Shown here in pieces: positions 35,467-43,839 of a stretch of 64,000 nucleotides of DNA (positions are counted from its first letter, which is position 1; every line of letters starts with the position of its first letter). The stretch covers positions 186,001-250,000 of the forward strand of contig JAEUHX010000061.1 of assembly GCA_016792805.1 (NCBI GenBank). The letters are read 5' to 3'. This DNA comes from Planctomycetota bacterium. Lineage in GTDB: Bacteria > Planctomycetota > UBA1135 > JACQFD01. A model generated the notes under the pieces. It did no database searches. It saw only the letters and a program-made list of their open reading frames with translations, and was not told the DNA's origin. Both the position numbers and the translations under genes were made by a program.

Positions 35467-36653
35467 AGCTATACGCCCAGCACGGTTTTCAGGAAGGCAA
35501 TAAGATTCAACTCGCCATCACCAAGGACCTGATTGATGGCGTGATTTATAGCCCGAGGGATATTGCACTGACAAAGCTAAGGGAGGAGGTGGAGAGCCTC
35601 AAGGCTAGTCATCCGAGCCATGAGCGACTAGTCGATCCGCAGTATTATGCAACATTTCTAAACGACACTGAAAATGCTCGCCTTGGAAATCTGCTGGACG
35701 ACTACGGCGCGTACTTTCGGGCTAGGAGGCGAAGCCAGCTCGAACGGGAGGCGGCAATTCGTGCGGACCTAGATTTAGCAATCCAGTTTCAGCTAGAGTT
35801 AAAGGTCACGAGGGTGATCAGCCCGAATATACTCATCTCAAACTCTCTGGATTCCGTCGAGGCGGTGATCTCCAAGAACTTCATCCGCTGCGCAGGCGAG
35901 CAGTTCCGTAAGTTGAAGGACCCGCGGCCACTCCTTGTAACTCTCGCAATCTCGAGGGATGCCCTCCTTGATCGGAATGCGCTGACCGACTTCCTAAACG
36001 AGATTACGGCCTTGGAGCACCCACCCGGCGGATTCTATGTGCTGATCGGAGGAAGAAGTTCAGATGCTCGAACCGAGATCTACAACACAGATGTCATCGC
36101 GGCGTGGATGTTCATTAACCACGTTCTTAGTATTAATGGGTTCTATGTTATCAATGGCTACTCAGATATATTGACCCCCTTTCTTGGCGCGGTTGGAGGC
36201 AGCGCTGGTGCCTTGGGATGGTGGTCGAACCTGAGAACGTTCTCCCTTGACCGTTTTTCGCCAGCTATGGGAGGCGGCCGGTTGCCACTGCCGCGCTACC
36301 TTTCGAACGCGCTTTTGAATCGGATCACACATATCGAACTTGACCAGCTTCGAAAAAACATCCCAGCAGTGCTCAACGGCCTGCCCACGGACGACCTCTA
36401 TGACAAGGACGCGGGCTCCGCGCCAGAGCGCAGCTTGGAGGTGCTCCAATCTTGGGAAGCGGTGAAGCGATTGAATGGATCGATTATTGACAACGAAATC
36501 TCAAGCTCCCTTCGAAATTGCAGACATGCGATTCAGCGGGCAATCGAGGTCTACGATACAATTCCGATTCGGCTCGATGCCAAGTCAAATTCTGACCACC
36601 TACAGGCTCTTGACGAAGGAACTAGGCTCTTTGAGCGGCTCGCAGAGCTTTAA
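35463..36653 (+). CDS. Unknown 396-aa partner of the kinase
   Basis: I do not recognise this family. The ATG overlaps the kinase stop, so the two proteins are made together. Residues about 40-120 are charged and helical (AYFRARRRSQLEREAAIRADLD), then the middle alternates strands and helices: RPLLVTLAISRDALLD, PGGFYVLIGG, DVIAAWMFINHVLSINGFYVINGYSD, LGAVGGSAGALGWWSNLR. The repeating strand-helix pattern with Gly-rich turns suggests a barrel or Rossmann-like enzyme; a TIM barrel is my guess, with low confidence. The last 70 residues are helical. Its 3' end overlaps the convergent gene by 54 bp. Confidence 0.75.
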   Translation: MKLYAQHGFQEGNKIQLAITKDLIDGVIYSPRDIALTKLREEVESLKASHPSHERLVDPQYYATFLNDTENARLGNLLDDYGAYFRARRRSQLEREAAIRADLDLAIQFQLELKVTRVISPNILISNSLDSVEAVISKNFIRCAGEQFRKLKDPRPLLVTLAISRDALLDRNALTDFLNEITALEHPPGGFYVLIGGRSSDARTEIYNTDVIAAWMFINHVLSINGFYVINGYSDILTPFLGAVGGSAGALGWWSNLRTFSLDRFSPAMGGGRLPLPRYLSNALLNRITHIELDQLRKNIPAVLNGLPTDDLYDKDAGSAPERSLEVLQSWEAVKRLNGSIIDNEISSSLRNCRHAIQRAIEVYDTIPIRLDAKSNSDHLQALDEGTRLFERLAEL

Positions 36654-37205
36654 CCTTCGACCTAGGATCTCTATCGCCCGCTTTCGAGCATTTTGATTCT
36701 TGGGTCTTGAGCTTCTTGGTGTGTGAAGTTTCTGCAGTCTCGCGGAGCTAGCGTCGAAGCTCCATAGTCCGATGCCAAGGTCTCGAAAGAGATGCAGCTG
36801 CGATCGAGCCAGTGTCGCTGCGCGAGGCGGGAGGACCAAAATGGACTGATTGGCAAAGTAGGCGTAGCGATAGGCTTGTGATAGGCCCTTTCTCCAGTCC
36901 TTTATTTTCATTTCGAAGGCAATGATCCGTGCCGAGTCATTTGGCCTTGATTTGGCCGGCGTTTTCAGTGGCTCGGGACGATTCAGACAATGATCGCTAA
37001 TCTGCGTAATCCAGATGAAGTCAGCAATGCCGAACCCGTCCAGAGCAAACTCGATTCCACCAGTCCCCTGTTGCCCCGCTGCTTTAATAAAAGCGGATCT
37101 AAATGCAGACGCGAACAGTGACTCGCCACGCTTGATTCGTGTCTCGACCGGGAGATTGCGGCGCGGATCAGCCTGGGTAAGCCTGATAGTTCGCTGGGTT
37201 CTCAT
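36600..37205 (-). CDS. Small protein with PD-(D/E)XK nuclease-like core
   Basis: 201 aa from the ATG at 37203-37205. The central part reads as a restriction-fold core: IEFALDGFGIADFIWI (residues about 50-65, acidic strand D) followed by RIIAFEMKIKDWRKGLSQAYRYAYFANQSILVLPP (about 92-126), with E-x-K as FEMK and a following helix bearing QAYRY, as in many PD-(D/E)XK families. The C-terminus is basic. It is convergent with the kinase partner gene and overlaps its 3' end by 54 bp; the low GC and shared context suggest it arrived with the kinase pair. A nuclease or DNA-end-binding role is inferred, not shown. Confidence 0.65.
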   Translation of the reverse strand: MRTQRTIRLTQADPRRNLPVETRIKRGESLFASAFRSAFIKAAGQQGTGGIEFALDGFGIADFIWITQISDHCLNRPEPLKTPAKSRPNDSARIIAFEMKIKDWRKGLSQAYRYAYFANQSILVLPPRAATLARSQLHLFRDLGIGLWSFDASSARLQKLHTPRSSRPKNQNARKRAIEILGRRLKLCEPLKEPSSFVKSL

Positions 37206-37354
37206 TTGTTGTTTCGCCGAGAATATGCGCAGAGCGTAGCTTCATTCAAACCTGTTGTGAGCCTCACGGGCATGGGAAGGGTGTTGGCATTTCGTAGGGA
37301 AAGAGCAATGTTCGCTTGCCGTGCGCTGAGCGAGCGGCGAGCGTGGCATGGAGC

Positions 37355-38896
37355 CTACGACGCCGCCGCCAACACCGGCTCCTGCGGCAGCGGCGGCGCA
37401 GATTTGCGGCGCTTGAAGAGGGCGCCGAGTTGGGCTTGCAGGAGGGAGAGGCCGCCGATGTAGAGGAAGCCGAAGGCGAAGAGGGCGACGAAGGCGGCGG
37501 AAATGTAGAACTCCTCGCGGACGGCGTAGGCGACGGTGGCGACGAGGTAGGCGCCCAGCGCGAGCTCGAGGAGGGTGGAGAAGACCTTGCGGTCGAAGTA
37601 TACTTTTCCGCGCCAGGTGCCGGAGGTGGCGGTGATGGCGTGCTTTGGGGTGCGGACGAAGGGAGTTTCGTAGCCGACAAGGGCCTCGAGAACGGCGCGC
37701 GTATTGTTGACGGCGAGGCCGATTCCCAGCGCAAGCACGAGCGGCAGCTCAAGAATGAGACGCAGACCGCGCCGCTCATGGGAAAGCCGCTCGGCGGCCA
37801 CATAAAAGGCCACAATGGAAATGGACGCCGAGAAGAAAAGCCCGACGTCGAGCGCGAGCCCCGCCCCCGGATCGAGGACGCGCGTGCGCATCCATAGCAT
37901 GGGCAGAAGCAGCAGAGTCAATAGCAACAACAGCGGATAGCACACATTGGCCGAGAGATGCGCAAACGCCTCGGCCTTCACTCGCACGGGAATGGGCGCC
38001 CTCAGAATCCGCACACCGAGCTTGATGGCGGTTTGCACAGACCCCTTCGCCCAGCGGTGCTGCTGCGACTTGAACCCATGCACCTCCGACGGCAGCTCGG
38101 CCGGCACCACGACATCGGGCAAGAATACAAATTTCCATCCGCGCATCTGCGCGCGATAGGAGATATCGAGATCCTCCGTGAGCGTGTCGTGCTCCCAGCC
38201 GCCCGCGTCCTCCATGCAGGCGCGCCGCCACACGCCGGCCGTCCCGTTAAAATTAATGAATCGCCCGGAGCGGTTGCGCGCGGTGTGCTCCACGAGGAAA
38301 TGCCCGTCGAGCAGAATCGCCTGCGCGCGCGTCAAAAGTGAATAATCGCGGTTGATGTGTCCCCAACGCGCCTGCACGACACCGACGCGCCCGTCGGAAA
38401 ACCCCGGAATCACACGCCACAGAAAATCGCCCGTCGGCACAAAATCGGCATCGAAGATCGCCACGAGCTCGCCCGTCGCCGATTTGAGGCCTTCGCGCAG
38501 CGCACCCGCCTTGAACCCCGTGCGGTCGGATCTGTGCAGATGCACCATATCGACGCCGCGCCGCCGCCACCGGTCGGCCGCGCGCGCGCACAGCGCCCGC
38601 GTGTCGTCGGTCGAGTCGTCGAGAATCTGAATCTGAAGCCGGTCGCGCGGATAGTCGAGAGCGGCGAGCGCATCGATCGCGCGCTCCGCCACATATCGCT
38701 CGTTGAAAATCGGCAGCTGCACCGTCACCCGCGGCAGCCCATCGACGCCCACGGACTCGGCCGGCACAAGCGGCGGCGCATTGCGCCGGTGCCACGCGAA
38801 GAGCAGCAGCGTCCCGCTCCGGTGGAGCCCGTAGCCGCAGAGAGCCACGAGCGTCCCGAAATACAGGACGAGAAGGGTCGCCTCGAAGAGGTTCAT
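37355..38896 (-). CDS. Cellulose-synthase-like family 2 glycosyltransferase
   Basis: 513 aa from the ATG at 38894-38896. An N-terminal membrane helix (residues 5-35) is followed by a cytosolic GT2 domain with DDS at 93-95, DAD at 149-151, TEDLD at 240-244 and QQHRW at 278-282, the D, DxD, TED and QxxRW signature of processive beta-glycosyltransferases. Four or five membrane helices follow (about 305-345, 365-400, 440-490), as in glucomannan/cellulose synthases. The product is probably a beta-linked polysaccharide or a lipid-linked sugar at the inner membrane; no BcsB or c-di-GMP PilZ domain is present. It stands alone, transcribed away from the small membrane gene. Confidence 0.85.
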   Translation of the reverse strand: MNLFEATLLVLYFGTLVALCGYGLHRSGTLLLFAWHRRNAPPLVPAESVGVDGLPRVTVQLPIFNERYVAERAIDALAALDYPRDRLQIQILDDSTDDTRALCARAADRWRRRGVDMVHLHRSDRTGFKAGALREGLKSATGELVAIFDADFVPTGDFLWRVIPGFSDGRVGVVQARWGHINRDYSLLTRAQAILLDGHFLVEHTARNRSGRFINFNGTAGVWRRACMEDAGGWEHDTLTEDLDISYRAQMRGWKFVFLPDVVVPAELPSEVHGFKSQQHRWAKGSVQTAIKLGVRILRAPIPVRVKAEAFAHLSANVCYPLLLLLTLLLLPMLWMRTRVLDPGAGLALDVGLFFSASISIVAFYVAAERLSHERRGLRLILELPLVLALGIGLAVNNTRAVLEALVGYETPFVRTPKHAITATSGTWRGKVYFDRKVFSTLLELALGAYLVATVAYAVREEFYISAAFVALFAFGFLYIGGLSLLQAQLGALFKRRKSAPPLPQEPVLAAAS

Positions 38897-38984
38897 GACG
38901 TCGACCGCGTTTGCTACGAAGGCGCCACGGGCTGGGCGGTCGCCAAACCTGTAGCAAAAGTGCTCCGCAAAGCGAGCACGAGGA

Positions 38985-39066
38985 TTTTTCGCGAGATCAA
39001 GGAGGACCGCCGGAGGCGTAGCCAAGGAGCTACGTCGAGGCGGTCCGACGCCGAGATCGCGAAAAA
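38985..39066. repeat. Nested inverted-repeat element
   Basis: TTTTTCGCGAGATC (38985-38998) is inverted, with one two-base difference, as GAGATCGCGAAAAA (39053-39066); inside it GGACCGCC (39004-39011) pairs with GGCGGTCC (39039-39046) and CGTAGC (39017-39022) with GCTACG (39029-39034). The whole can fold into one long interrupted hairpin. A second, smaller pair, TTTGCTAC (38910-38917) and GTAGCAAA (38951-38958), lies beside it in the leader of the glycosyltransferase gene. Confidence 0.75.
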
Positions 39067-39398
39067 GCCCGCGTGCGTAGGTCGGATGACTTCTGCTACG
39101 GGTTGAAAGGCATGTTCCGGCACGCGGCGGGGGTGTCAACCCGCGGCGCCGCCCGCGCGACGCCGGTGGGGTCTTGGCTCGAAGCGCGCCGGCCGCCTCC
39201 CCTTGGAGCCGCGCCGAGCCCCGCCGAGAATCGCGCGCGACGCCACCGAACTGCGCGAGACCCCCGATGCGACGCCGCCGAACCGCCCATCTCCGCGTGC
39301 CTTCGTCGGCGGCTCGGAAAGACCTTTCCCGGCCGCTGGCTTTCGGCGGCCCAAGCGAGAGCGCGAATCCGCCGAACGACGTGCCCAAGCGGCCGCCC
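39067..39398. other. Intergenic stretch, no clear gene
   Basis: 332 bp with no feature beyond high GC. Frames that are open across it merge with the downstream membrane-protein and queA frames but have Arg/Pro-rich, unlikely sequence, so I place the gene starts further in. Confidence 0.5.
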
Positions 39399-39800
39399 AT
39401 GGGCGAATCACAAATGGACCCGGTCGGGGCGCGCGCCGCATTCGAGCGCCGCATCGCGGTTGCCGCGCTGACGGCGGGTATGAGCGTCGCAACGATGTGG
39501 ATTTTCGCCTTCCACCTCGCCTTCGGATTTATGGCCGACGTGGGTGTCGAGACTCGGCAATTGTGTCTTCTTCAAGCCATCCTGCTCGTGGCTGCGGGCC
39601 TGGGCTCCTGCATCGGTGCGTTGGCCCCGAAGTCGGGCTCCTTTCGATTCGTACTTCTCGGTATTGCAACAGTATTGAGCCTCGCACTTGTCTTCTCGGT
39701 AACCTTCTGGAGCCGCGAGAGCCTCCTCAGCACGCGTCAGATTCTTGGAATCTCCTGTGCGGGCTTCGGCTGGGTCGCGGCGCGGTGGATGCGGCCGTGA
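39399..39800 (+). CDS. Small four-helix membrane protein
   Basis: 133 aa from ATG 39399, or 128 aa from ATG 39414. Four hydrophobic helices are visible: RIAVAALTAGMSVATMWIF, LCLLQAILLVAAGLGSCIG, FVLLGIATVLSLALVFSVTF and ILGISCAGFGWVAARW. No family is recognised. The stop TGA overlaps the GTG start of queA (GTGA), so it is translationally coupled to queA, though a functional link is not evident. Confidence 0.6.
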   Translation: MGESQMDPVGARAAFERRIAVAALTAGMSVATMWIFAFHLAFGFMADVGVETRQLCLLQAILLVAAGLGSCIGALAPKSGSFRFVLLGIATVLSLALVFSVTFWSRESLLSTRQILGISCAGFGWVAARWMRP

Positions 39801-40849
39801 AGCTCGAGGATTTCGACTTCGAATTGCCGGAGTCACAGATCGCGCGGTTTCCCGCGGAGCGGCGGGAGGGGGCGCGATTATTGGTATACCAGCGCGAGAC
39901 TGGGGAGACGCGCCACGCCGCGATCCCCGAGCTCGTCGGCTGCCTCCGGCCGGGCGACCTGCTGGTGCTCAATGATGTGCGCGTCGCGCCGGCGCGGCTC
40001 GACCTGCGGCGCGCCACCGGCGGCGCCGTCGAGGCGCTGGCGCTGCGCTGGCAGGGTGCGGATTTGTGGATGCTCGCTGACGGCCGTGGGCGGCTCAAGC
40101 CGGGCGAGGTGCTCGAGGTCGATCGGGATCCCGCCCTGCGCGTCGTGCTGTTCGATCGCGAGCGAGAAGGATGGCGCGCCTGCGTCGAAGGCGCGAGCGC
40201 CGAGGAGCTTCTGCGGCGCTGCGGAAAAGTGCCTTTGCCGCCTTACATCCGCAAGGCCCGCGAGCGCGATGGCGTCGAGGAGTCGGCTGTCGAGCCGCTC
40301 GATCGCGAACGTTACCAAACGGTCTTCGCCGCCGAAGGGGCCGCCGTAGCGGCGCCGACGGCGGGTCTCCATCTCTCGGAGCCCGTGCTCGCCGCCCTCG
40401 CTGCGCGAGAAGTGAAGATCACGAAAGTGCGCCTCCATGTTGGCCCCGGCACCTTCGCCCCGGTCCGCACCTCCAACCTCGACGAGCACCGCATGGAGCT
40501 CGAGCGGTACGAGATTCCCGAAGAAGCCGCCGCAGCAATCCGCGCCACGCGCGCCGCTGGCGGGCGCGTCGTCGCCGTCGGCACAACCGTCGTGCGCACC
40601 CTCGAAGGAGCCGCGGCGCGCCACGGCGAGCTGCGTGCTGGAGCGGGGGAGACCGATTTGTTTATTCGCCCGGGATTCCCGTTCCGCGTCGTCGATGCGC
40701 TGATGACCAATTTTCATCTGCCGCAATCAACATTACTCATGCTCGTCTCCGCCTTCGCCGGGCGCGAGGCCACTCTCGCCCTCTACCGCGAGGCCGTGAG
40801 CCGCGGGTATCGATTCTATTCTTACGGCGACGCGATGCTGCTTCTGTAG
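39797..40849 (+). CDS. queA: S-adenosylmethionine:tRNA ribosyltransferase-isomerase
   Basis: 350 aa from a GTG at 39797. QueA transfers the ribosyl part of SAM to 7-aminomethyl-deazaguanine in tRNA, giving epoxyqueuosine. Family signatures: the start LEDFDFELPESQIARFPAERR, LVLNDVRVAPARL, QTVFAAEGAAVAAPTAGLHLSEPVL, LHVGPGTFAPVR, HRMELERYEIPEEAA, TTVVRTLEGAA and FRVVDALMTNFHLPQSTLLMLVSAF. Length is typical. The reductase for the next step, QueG, is at 47264-48286. Its stop codon lies in a small hairpin shared with the convergent thiE. Confidence 0.95.
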   Translation: MKLEDFDFELPESQIARFPAERREGARLLVYQRETGETRHAAIPELVGCLRPGDLLVLNDVRVAPARLDLRRATGGAVEALALRWQGADLWMLADGRGRLKPGEVLEVDRDPALRVVLFDREREGWRACVEGASAEELLRRCGKVPLPPYIRKARERDGVEESAVEPLDRERYQTVFAAEGAAVAAPTAGLHLSEPVLAALAAREVKITKVRLHVGPGTFAPVRTSNLDEHRMELERYEIPEEAAAAIRATRAAGGRVVAVGTTVVRTLEGAAARHGELRAGAGETDLFIRPGFPFRVVDALMTNFHLPQSTLLMLVSAFAGREATLALYREAVSRGYRFYSYGDAMLLL

Positions 40850-40865
40850 CTTCCTCGAAAGCTAC
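40846..40865. terminator. Hairpin shared by the convergent queA and thiE ends
   Basis: GTAGCTT (40846-40852) and AAGCTAC (40859-40865) form a seven-base stem with a six-base loop. It contains both stop codons (queA TAG at 40847-40849, thiE at 40862-40864). It may act as a weak bidirectional terminator. Confidence 0.4.
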
Positions 40866-41521
40866 TCATCGAGCGGCCCATTGGCCTCGAGCGCCGCGCG
40901 GATCTCGCGCGCCGCGCGCTGCGGATCGGCCGCGCGCAAGATCGCCGAGGAGATCGCCGCGCGCCGCGCACCGATCGCGCTGATGCGCGCCGCGTCGAGC
41001 CCGCCAATCGCGAATACCGGCACCGTCGACGCGCCCACCGCGGCCGCCAGCTCGGCCGGGCCGATCGGCGGTTCGCTCGGCTTCGTCGCCGTCTCGAACA
41101 TGGGGCCGAAACCCAGCAGCGAAGCTCCCGCCGCGCAGGCTTCGCGCACCTGCGCGAGGCTGTGGGTTGAGGCGCCCACCAGAAGGCCGCCGCCGCGCAG
41201 TAGCGCCACCGCGTCGGCCACCTCGAGGTCGTCCTGCCCCACGTGCACGCCGTCGGCGCGCGCCGCCAGCGCCACATCCGCCCGGTCGTTCACCATCACG
41301 AGCGCCGACGTCCCCGCCAGCGCCGCGCGCGCCTCCCGCGTCGCGCCGTACAGCTCCCTCCCCGTCATCTTCTTCTCGCGCACCTGAACGATGTCGACGC
41401 CCCCCGCGACGGCCCGCCGCAGCCACTCCACCGGCTCGCCCGCGCAAAGCTCGCGCGTCCAGAGCAGCAGCAACCGCGCGCGGCCAAGCCGCGCCCGCGG
41501 GGTGGTGGATGGGTCGAGCAT
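40862..41521 (-). CDS. thiE: Thiamine-phosphate synthase
   Basis: 219 aa from the ATG ending at 41521 (a 12-codon upstream extension is possible). ThiE joins HMP-pyrophosphate and thiazole phosphate into thiamine phosphate. TIM-barrel motifs: VDIVQVREKKMTGRELY, VMVNDRADVALAARADGVHVGQDDL and GFGPMFETATKPS followed by VPVFAIGGL. All the usual diphosphate- and Mg-binding residues are in place. It is a lone thiamine gene here. Confidence 0.93.
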   Translation of the reverse strand: MLDPSTTPRARLGRARLLLLWTRELCAGEPVEWLRRAVAGGVDIVQVREKKMTGRELYGATREARAALAGTSALVMVNDRADVALAARADGVHVGQDDLEVADAVALLRGGGLLVGASTHSLAQVREACAAGASLLGFGPMFETATKPSEPPIGPAELAAAVGASTVPVFAIGGLDAARISAIGARRAAISSAILRAADPQRAAREIRAALEANGPLDE

Positions 41522-41808
41522 CACGAGGAACCGGGCCTGGAGCGTACTCCGTCTCACGCAGCTGCCAGCTCGTAGCCTCTAAGCGCTTTCCCGTTCGAAA
41601 GCGTGGTGCTAGCGTTGCTGGATACGCCCATCGCTGGCGGACGCTTTCGCGCCCCCGAAAGTCCTGCCGCGGTTTGCGACACCTCCGATCTCAGCACCTG
41701 CGATCCACCTCCCGCGCCGGTCGCCCGATCGACGCGCCCGCGATCCTTGATTCGCGCGGCGCGGTTTGCCCCTGCGCCATTTTCCGGCTTCTCTTCTCTC
41801 CGTTGTCT

Positions 41809-43740
41809 ATGCCCAAGATCTCCCAGCTCCTCACCGGCGCCGCGATGCCGCTCGCGCTCACCGGTTTCGCCGCGGCTCAGCAGTTCCAAAACCAAGCCGG
41901 CGCCATCGGCGGCCCGAGCTTCGGCTTCTTCTGTGAAGGTGTCGAAGTCGCCGACCTCGACCTCGACGGCCGCCTCGATTTCGTGGGGTCGATGGGTGCG
42001 GTGTTCAACCCGGGTCCCACCCCGGCTCGAATCCCACAAATCCAGATGAACAAGTCACTTGGCGTCGGCAGCTTCACGTTCACGGATGAGGCGGTTACGC
42101 GCCTCCCCGTCGGATTTGTGGCGCAGGCAGGTGGCTGCACGGCGTTCGACATCGAGGGCGACGGCGACGCCGACCTGCTGTTCGCACAAATGCAGAATCG
42201 CCAGCCGCAGCTCCTGCGGAACAACGGCTCGGGAGTGTTCACCAATATCACGGCGACGAATTTCCCCGTGATCCTGATGACGTCGCCTTGCGCGCAGTAC
42301 GGCGACGTCGATAACGACGGCGACCTCGACGTGGCGATCGTCCACCAGGCGGCGCGCACGCGCCTCTTCCTGAACAACGGCGCCGGCGTCTTCAGCGATG
42401 TGACGCTCACCAATACGCCCAACGTGAACGTGACGCAGGCGCAGGACGTGTCGCTGATCGATATCGACAACGACTTCGACCTCGACATGCTCGTGACGGC
42501 GCGCTCGACGATCACACAGAAGCTTTATTTGAATAACGGCTCGGGCGTCTTTACCGACAACTCGGCGTCGCTCGGCTACACCGGCTCCGGCAACAATTAT
42601 GAGTCGGACTGGACCGACCTCGACAACGACGGCGACCTCGACGGCTTCTGGACGTCGGTCTCGGGCTTTCTGGAGGGCTCCTCGCGCAACAACCTGATCC
42701 CCGGCGGCACCCTCGGGTTCACGACCACCACGGGGACCGTGAGCGGCACAAATGGCGGCGACGACAACGAGGTGACGTTCATTGATACCAACAATGACAA
42801 CCGCCTCGACGTGATTATTGGTGCGCTCGGCTCGCTCGAGAAGCTCTACCTCACCAATCCTGGCTTCACGTTCACGTTCCAGGCCGGTGCGTTCAACGGC
42901 AGCAATGATCCGACGCTCGACGGCGCGCCTGGGGATTTCGACGGCGACGGCCGCATGGATTATGTGAGCGCGGTCGGCGAGTCGGGCACCGGGAACAAGG
43001 TGTTCAAGAACACGGGCTCGGTCGACACGAACGCTCCGTTGATTCTGCGCCAGCAGGCGCTCGGCACGTTCCAGCTCTCGAACCCGACGACGTTCCGCAT
43101 GATGATCCAGGACGGCGCCTACGACGACGGCCAGGATTACATCAAGTGTGAGTTCGATCTGACGATCGAGGCTAATAATGGAACGTTCAATGGCTTGGCG
43201 ATCCCGATGAAGCGGATGGGTGGCCATCTCTTCCGTGGCCTTATCGATGTGGCCTCGACGGGCGCCTCGACCACCGGGGCACTTGTCTCGGCGTTCCCGA
43301 GGGCGTCGGATCGCGTGGGCAACACGTCGAACGGGGCGGGCTTCCAGTACCAGCTCCCCGGCTACCTGCGTTACGGCGTCGGCGCGGCCGGCAATACGCT
43401 CAACCTCAATGGTTCGGGCAATCTCCAGGTGAACCAGAACACGACGTGGACCACGACCGGCTGCGATCCCAATGCGCCGGCCGCGGCGGTCTGGGCGAAT
43501 GGGCGAGCGAACCTCCCCAACTTCGCCGGCGTCGGCATCACCTGGCTCGTCGATCCGATCACGCTCGGCCCCGGCGTGACCGGCACGGCGGATGGCTCGG
43601 GCGTCTTCGTGGTGAATGCTCTGGTGCCGAACGTGCCGGCTCTCGCGGGCCAGCGGTTCGACATCCAGGCGATCGCCATTGGCGGCGGCGGCACGACCGT
43701 CCAGGCCTCCAACGGCATCGAGGCGACGGTCCTTCCGTAG
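41809..43740 (+). CDS. Secreted FG-GAP/VCBS repeat protein
   Basis: 643 aa from ATG 41809, with a signal peptide (LLTGAAMPLALTGFAAAQ, cleavage after AAAQ likely). It has seven or more calcium-loop repeats of the FG-GAP type: DLDLDGRLD, DIEGDGDAD, DVDNDGDLD, DIDNDFDLD, DLDNDGDLD, DTNNDNRLD and DFDGDGRMD, spaced about 60 residues and separated by LFLNNGAGVFSD-like blades. This predicts a seven-bladed beta-propeller with Ca ions. The C-terminal 200 residues are a separate beta-rich domain. Such exported propellers are abundant in planctomycetes; the ligand is unknown. Confidence 0.88.
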   Translation: MPKISQLLTGAAMPLALTGFAAAQQFQNQAGAIGGPSFGFFCEGVEVADLDLDGRLDFVGSMGAVFNPGPTPARIPQIQMNKSLGVGSFTFTDEAVTRLPVGFVAQAGGCTAFDIEGDGDADLLFAQMQNRQPQLLRNNGSGVFTNITATNFPVILMTSPCAQYGDVDNDGDLDVAIVHQAARTRLFLNNGAGVFSDVTLTNTPNVNVTQAQDVSLIDIDNDFDLDMLVTARSTITQKLYLNNGSGVFTDNSASLGYTGSGNNYESDWTDLDNDGDLDGFWTSVSGFLEGSSRNNLIPGGTLGFTTTTGTVSGTNGGDDNEVTFIDTNNDNRLDVIIGALGSLEKLYLTNPGFTFTFQAGAFNGSNDPTLDGAPGDFDGDGRMDYVSAVGESGTGNKVFKNTGSVDTNAPLILRQQALGTFQLSNPTTFRMMIQDGAYDDGQDYIKCEFDLTIEANNGTFNGLAIPMKRMGGHLFRGLIDVASTGASTTGALVSAFPRASDRVGNTSNGAGFQYQLPGYLRYGVGAAGNTLNLNGSGNLQVNQNTTWTTTGCDPNAPAAAVWANGRANLPNFAGVGITWLVDPITLGPGVTGTADGSGVFVVNALVPNVPALAGQRFDIQAIAIGGGGTTVQASNGIEATVLP

Positions 43741-43760
43741 CCTCGCCTGGCAGCTCATGC

Positions 43761-43799
43761 GCGCGGCCGCGGGGTTCCCCTCGCGGCCGCGCTGCTTTT
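43761..43799 (+). terminator. Intrinsic terminator after the FG-GAP gene
   Basis: GCGCGGCCGCG (43761-43771) and CGCGGCCGCGC (43782-43792) form an 11-bp GC stem with a ten-base loop, followed by TGCTTTTC. It separates the two FG-GAP genes. Confidence 0.7.
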
Positions 43800-43839
43800 C
43801 CGGCTCGCCGAACCCCGTCATCCGTAGCATTGCTTGCCC

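Noticed and set aside
35463..36653. tRNA-guanine transglycosylase/DpdA-type enzyme
   Set aside because: The strand-helix pattern brought it to mind, but the family motifs and zinc-binding cysteines are absent.
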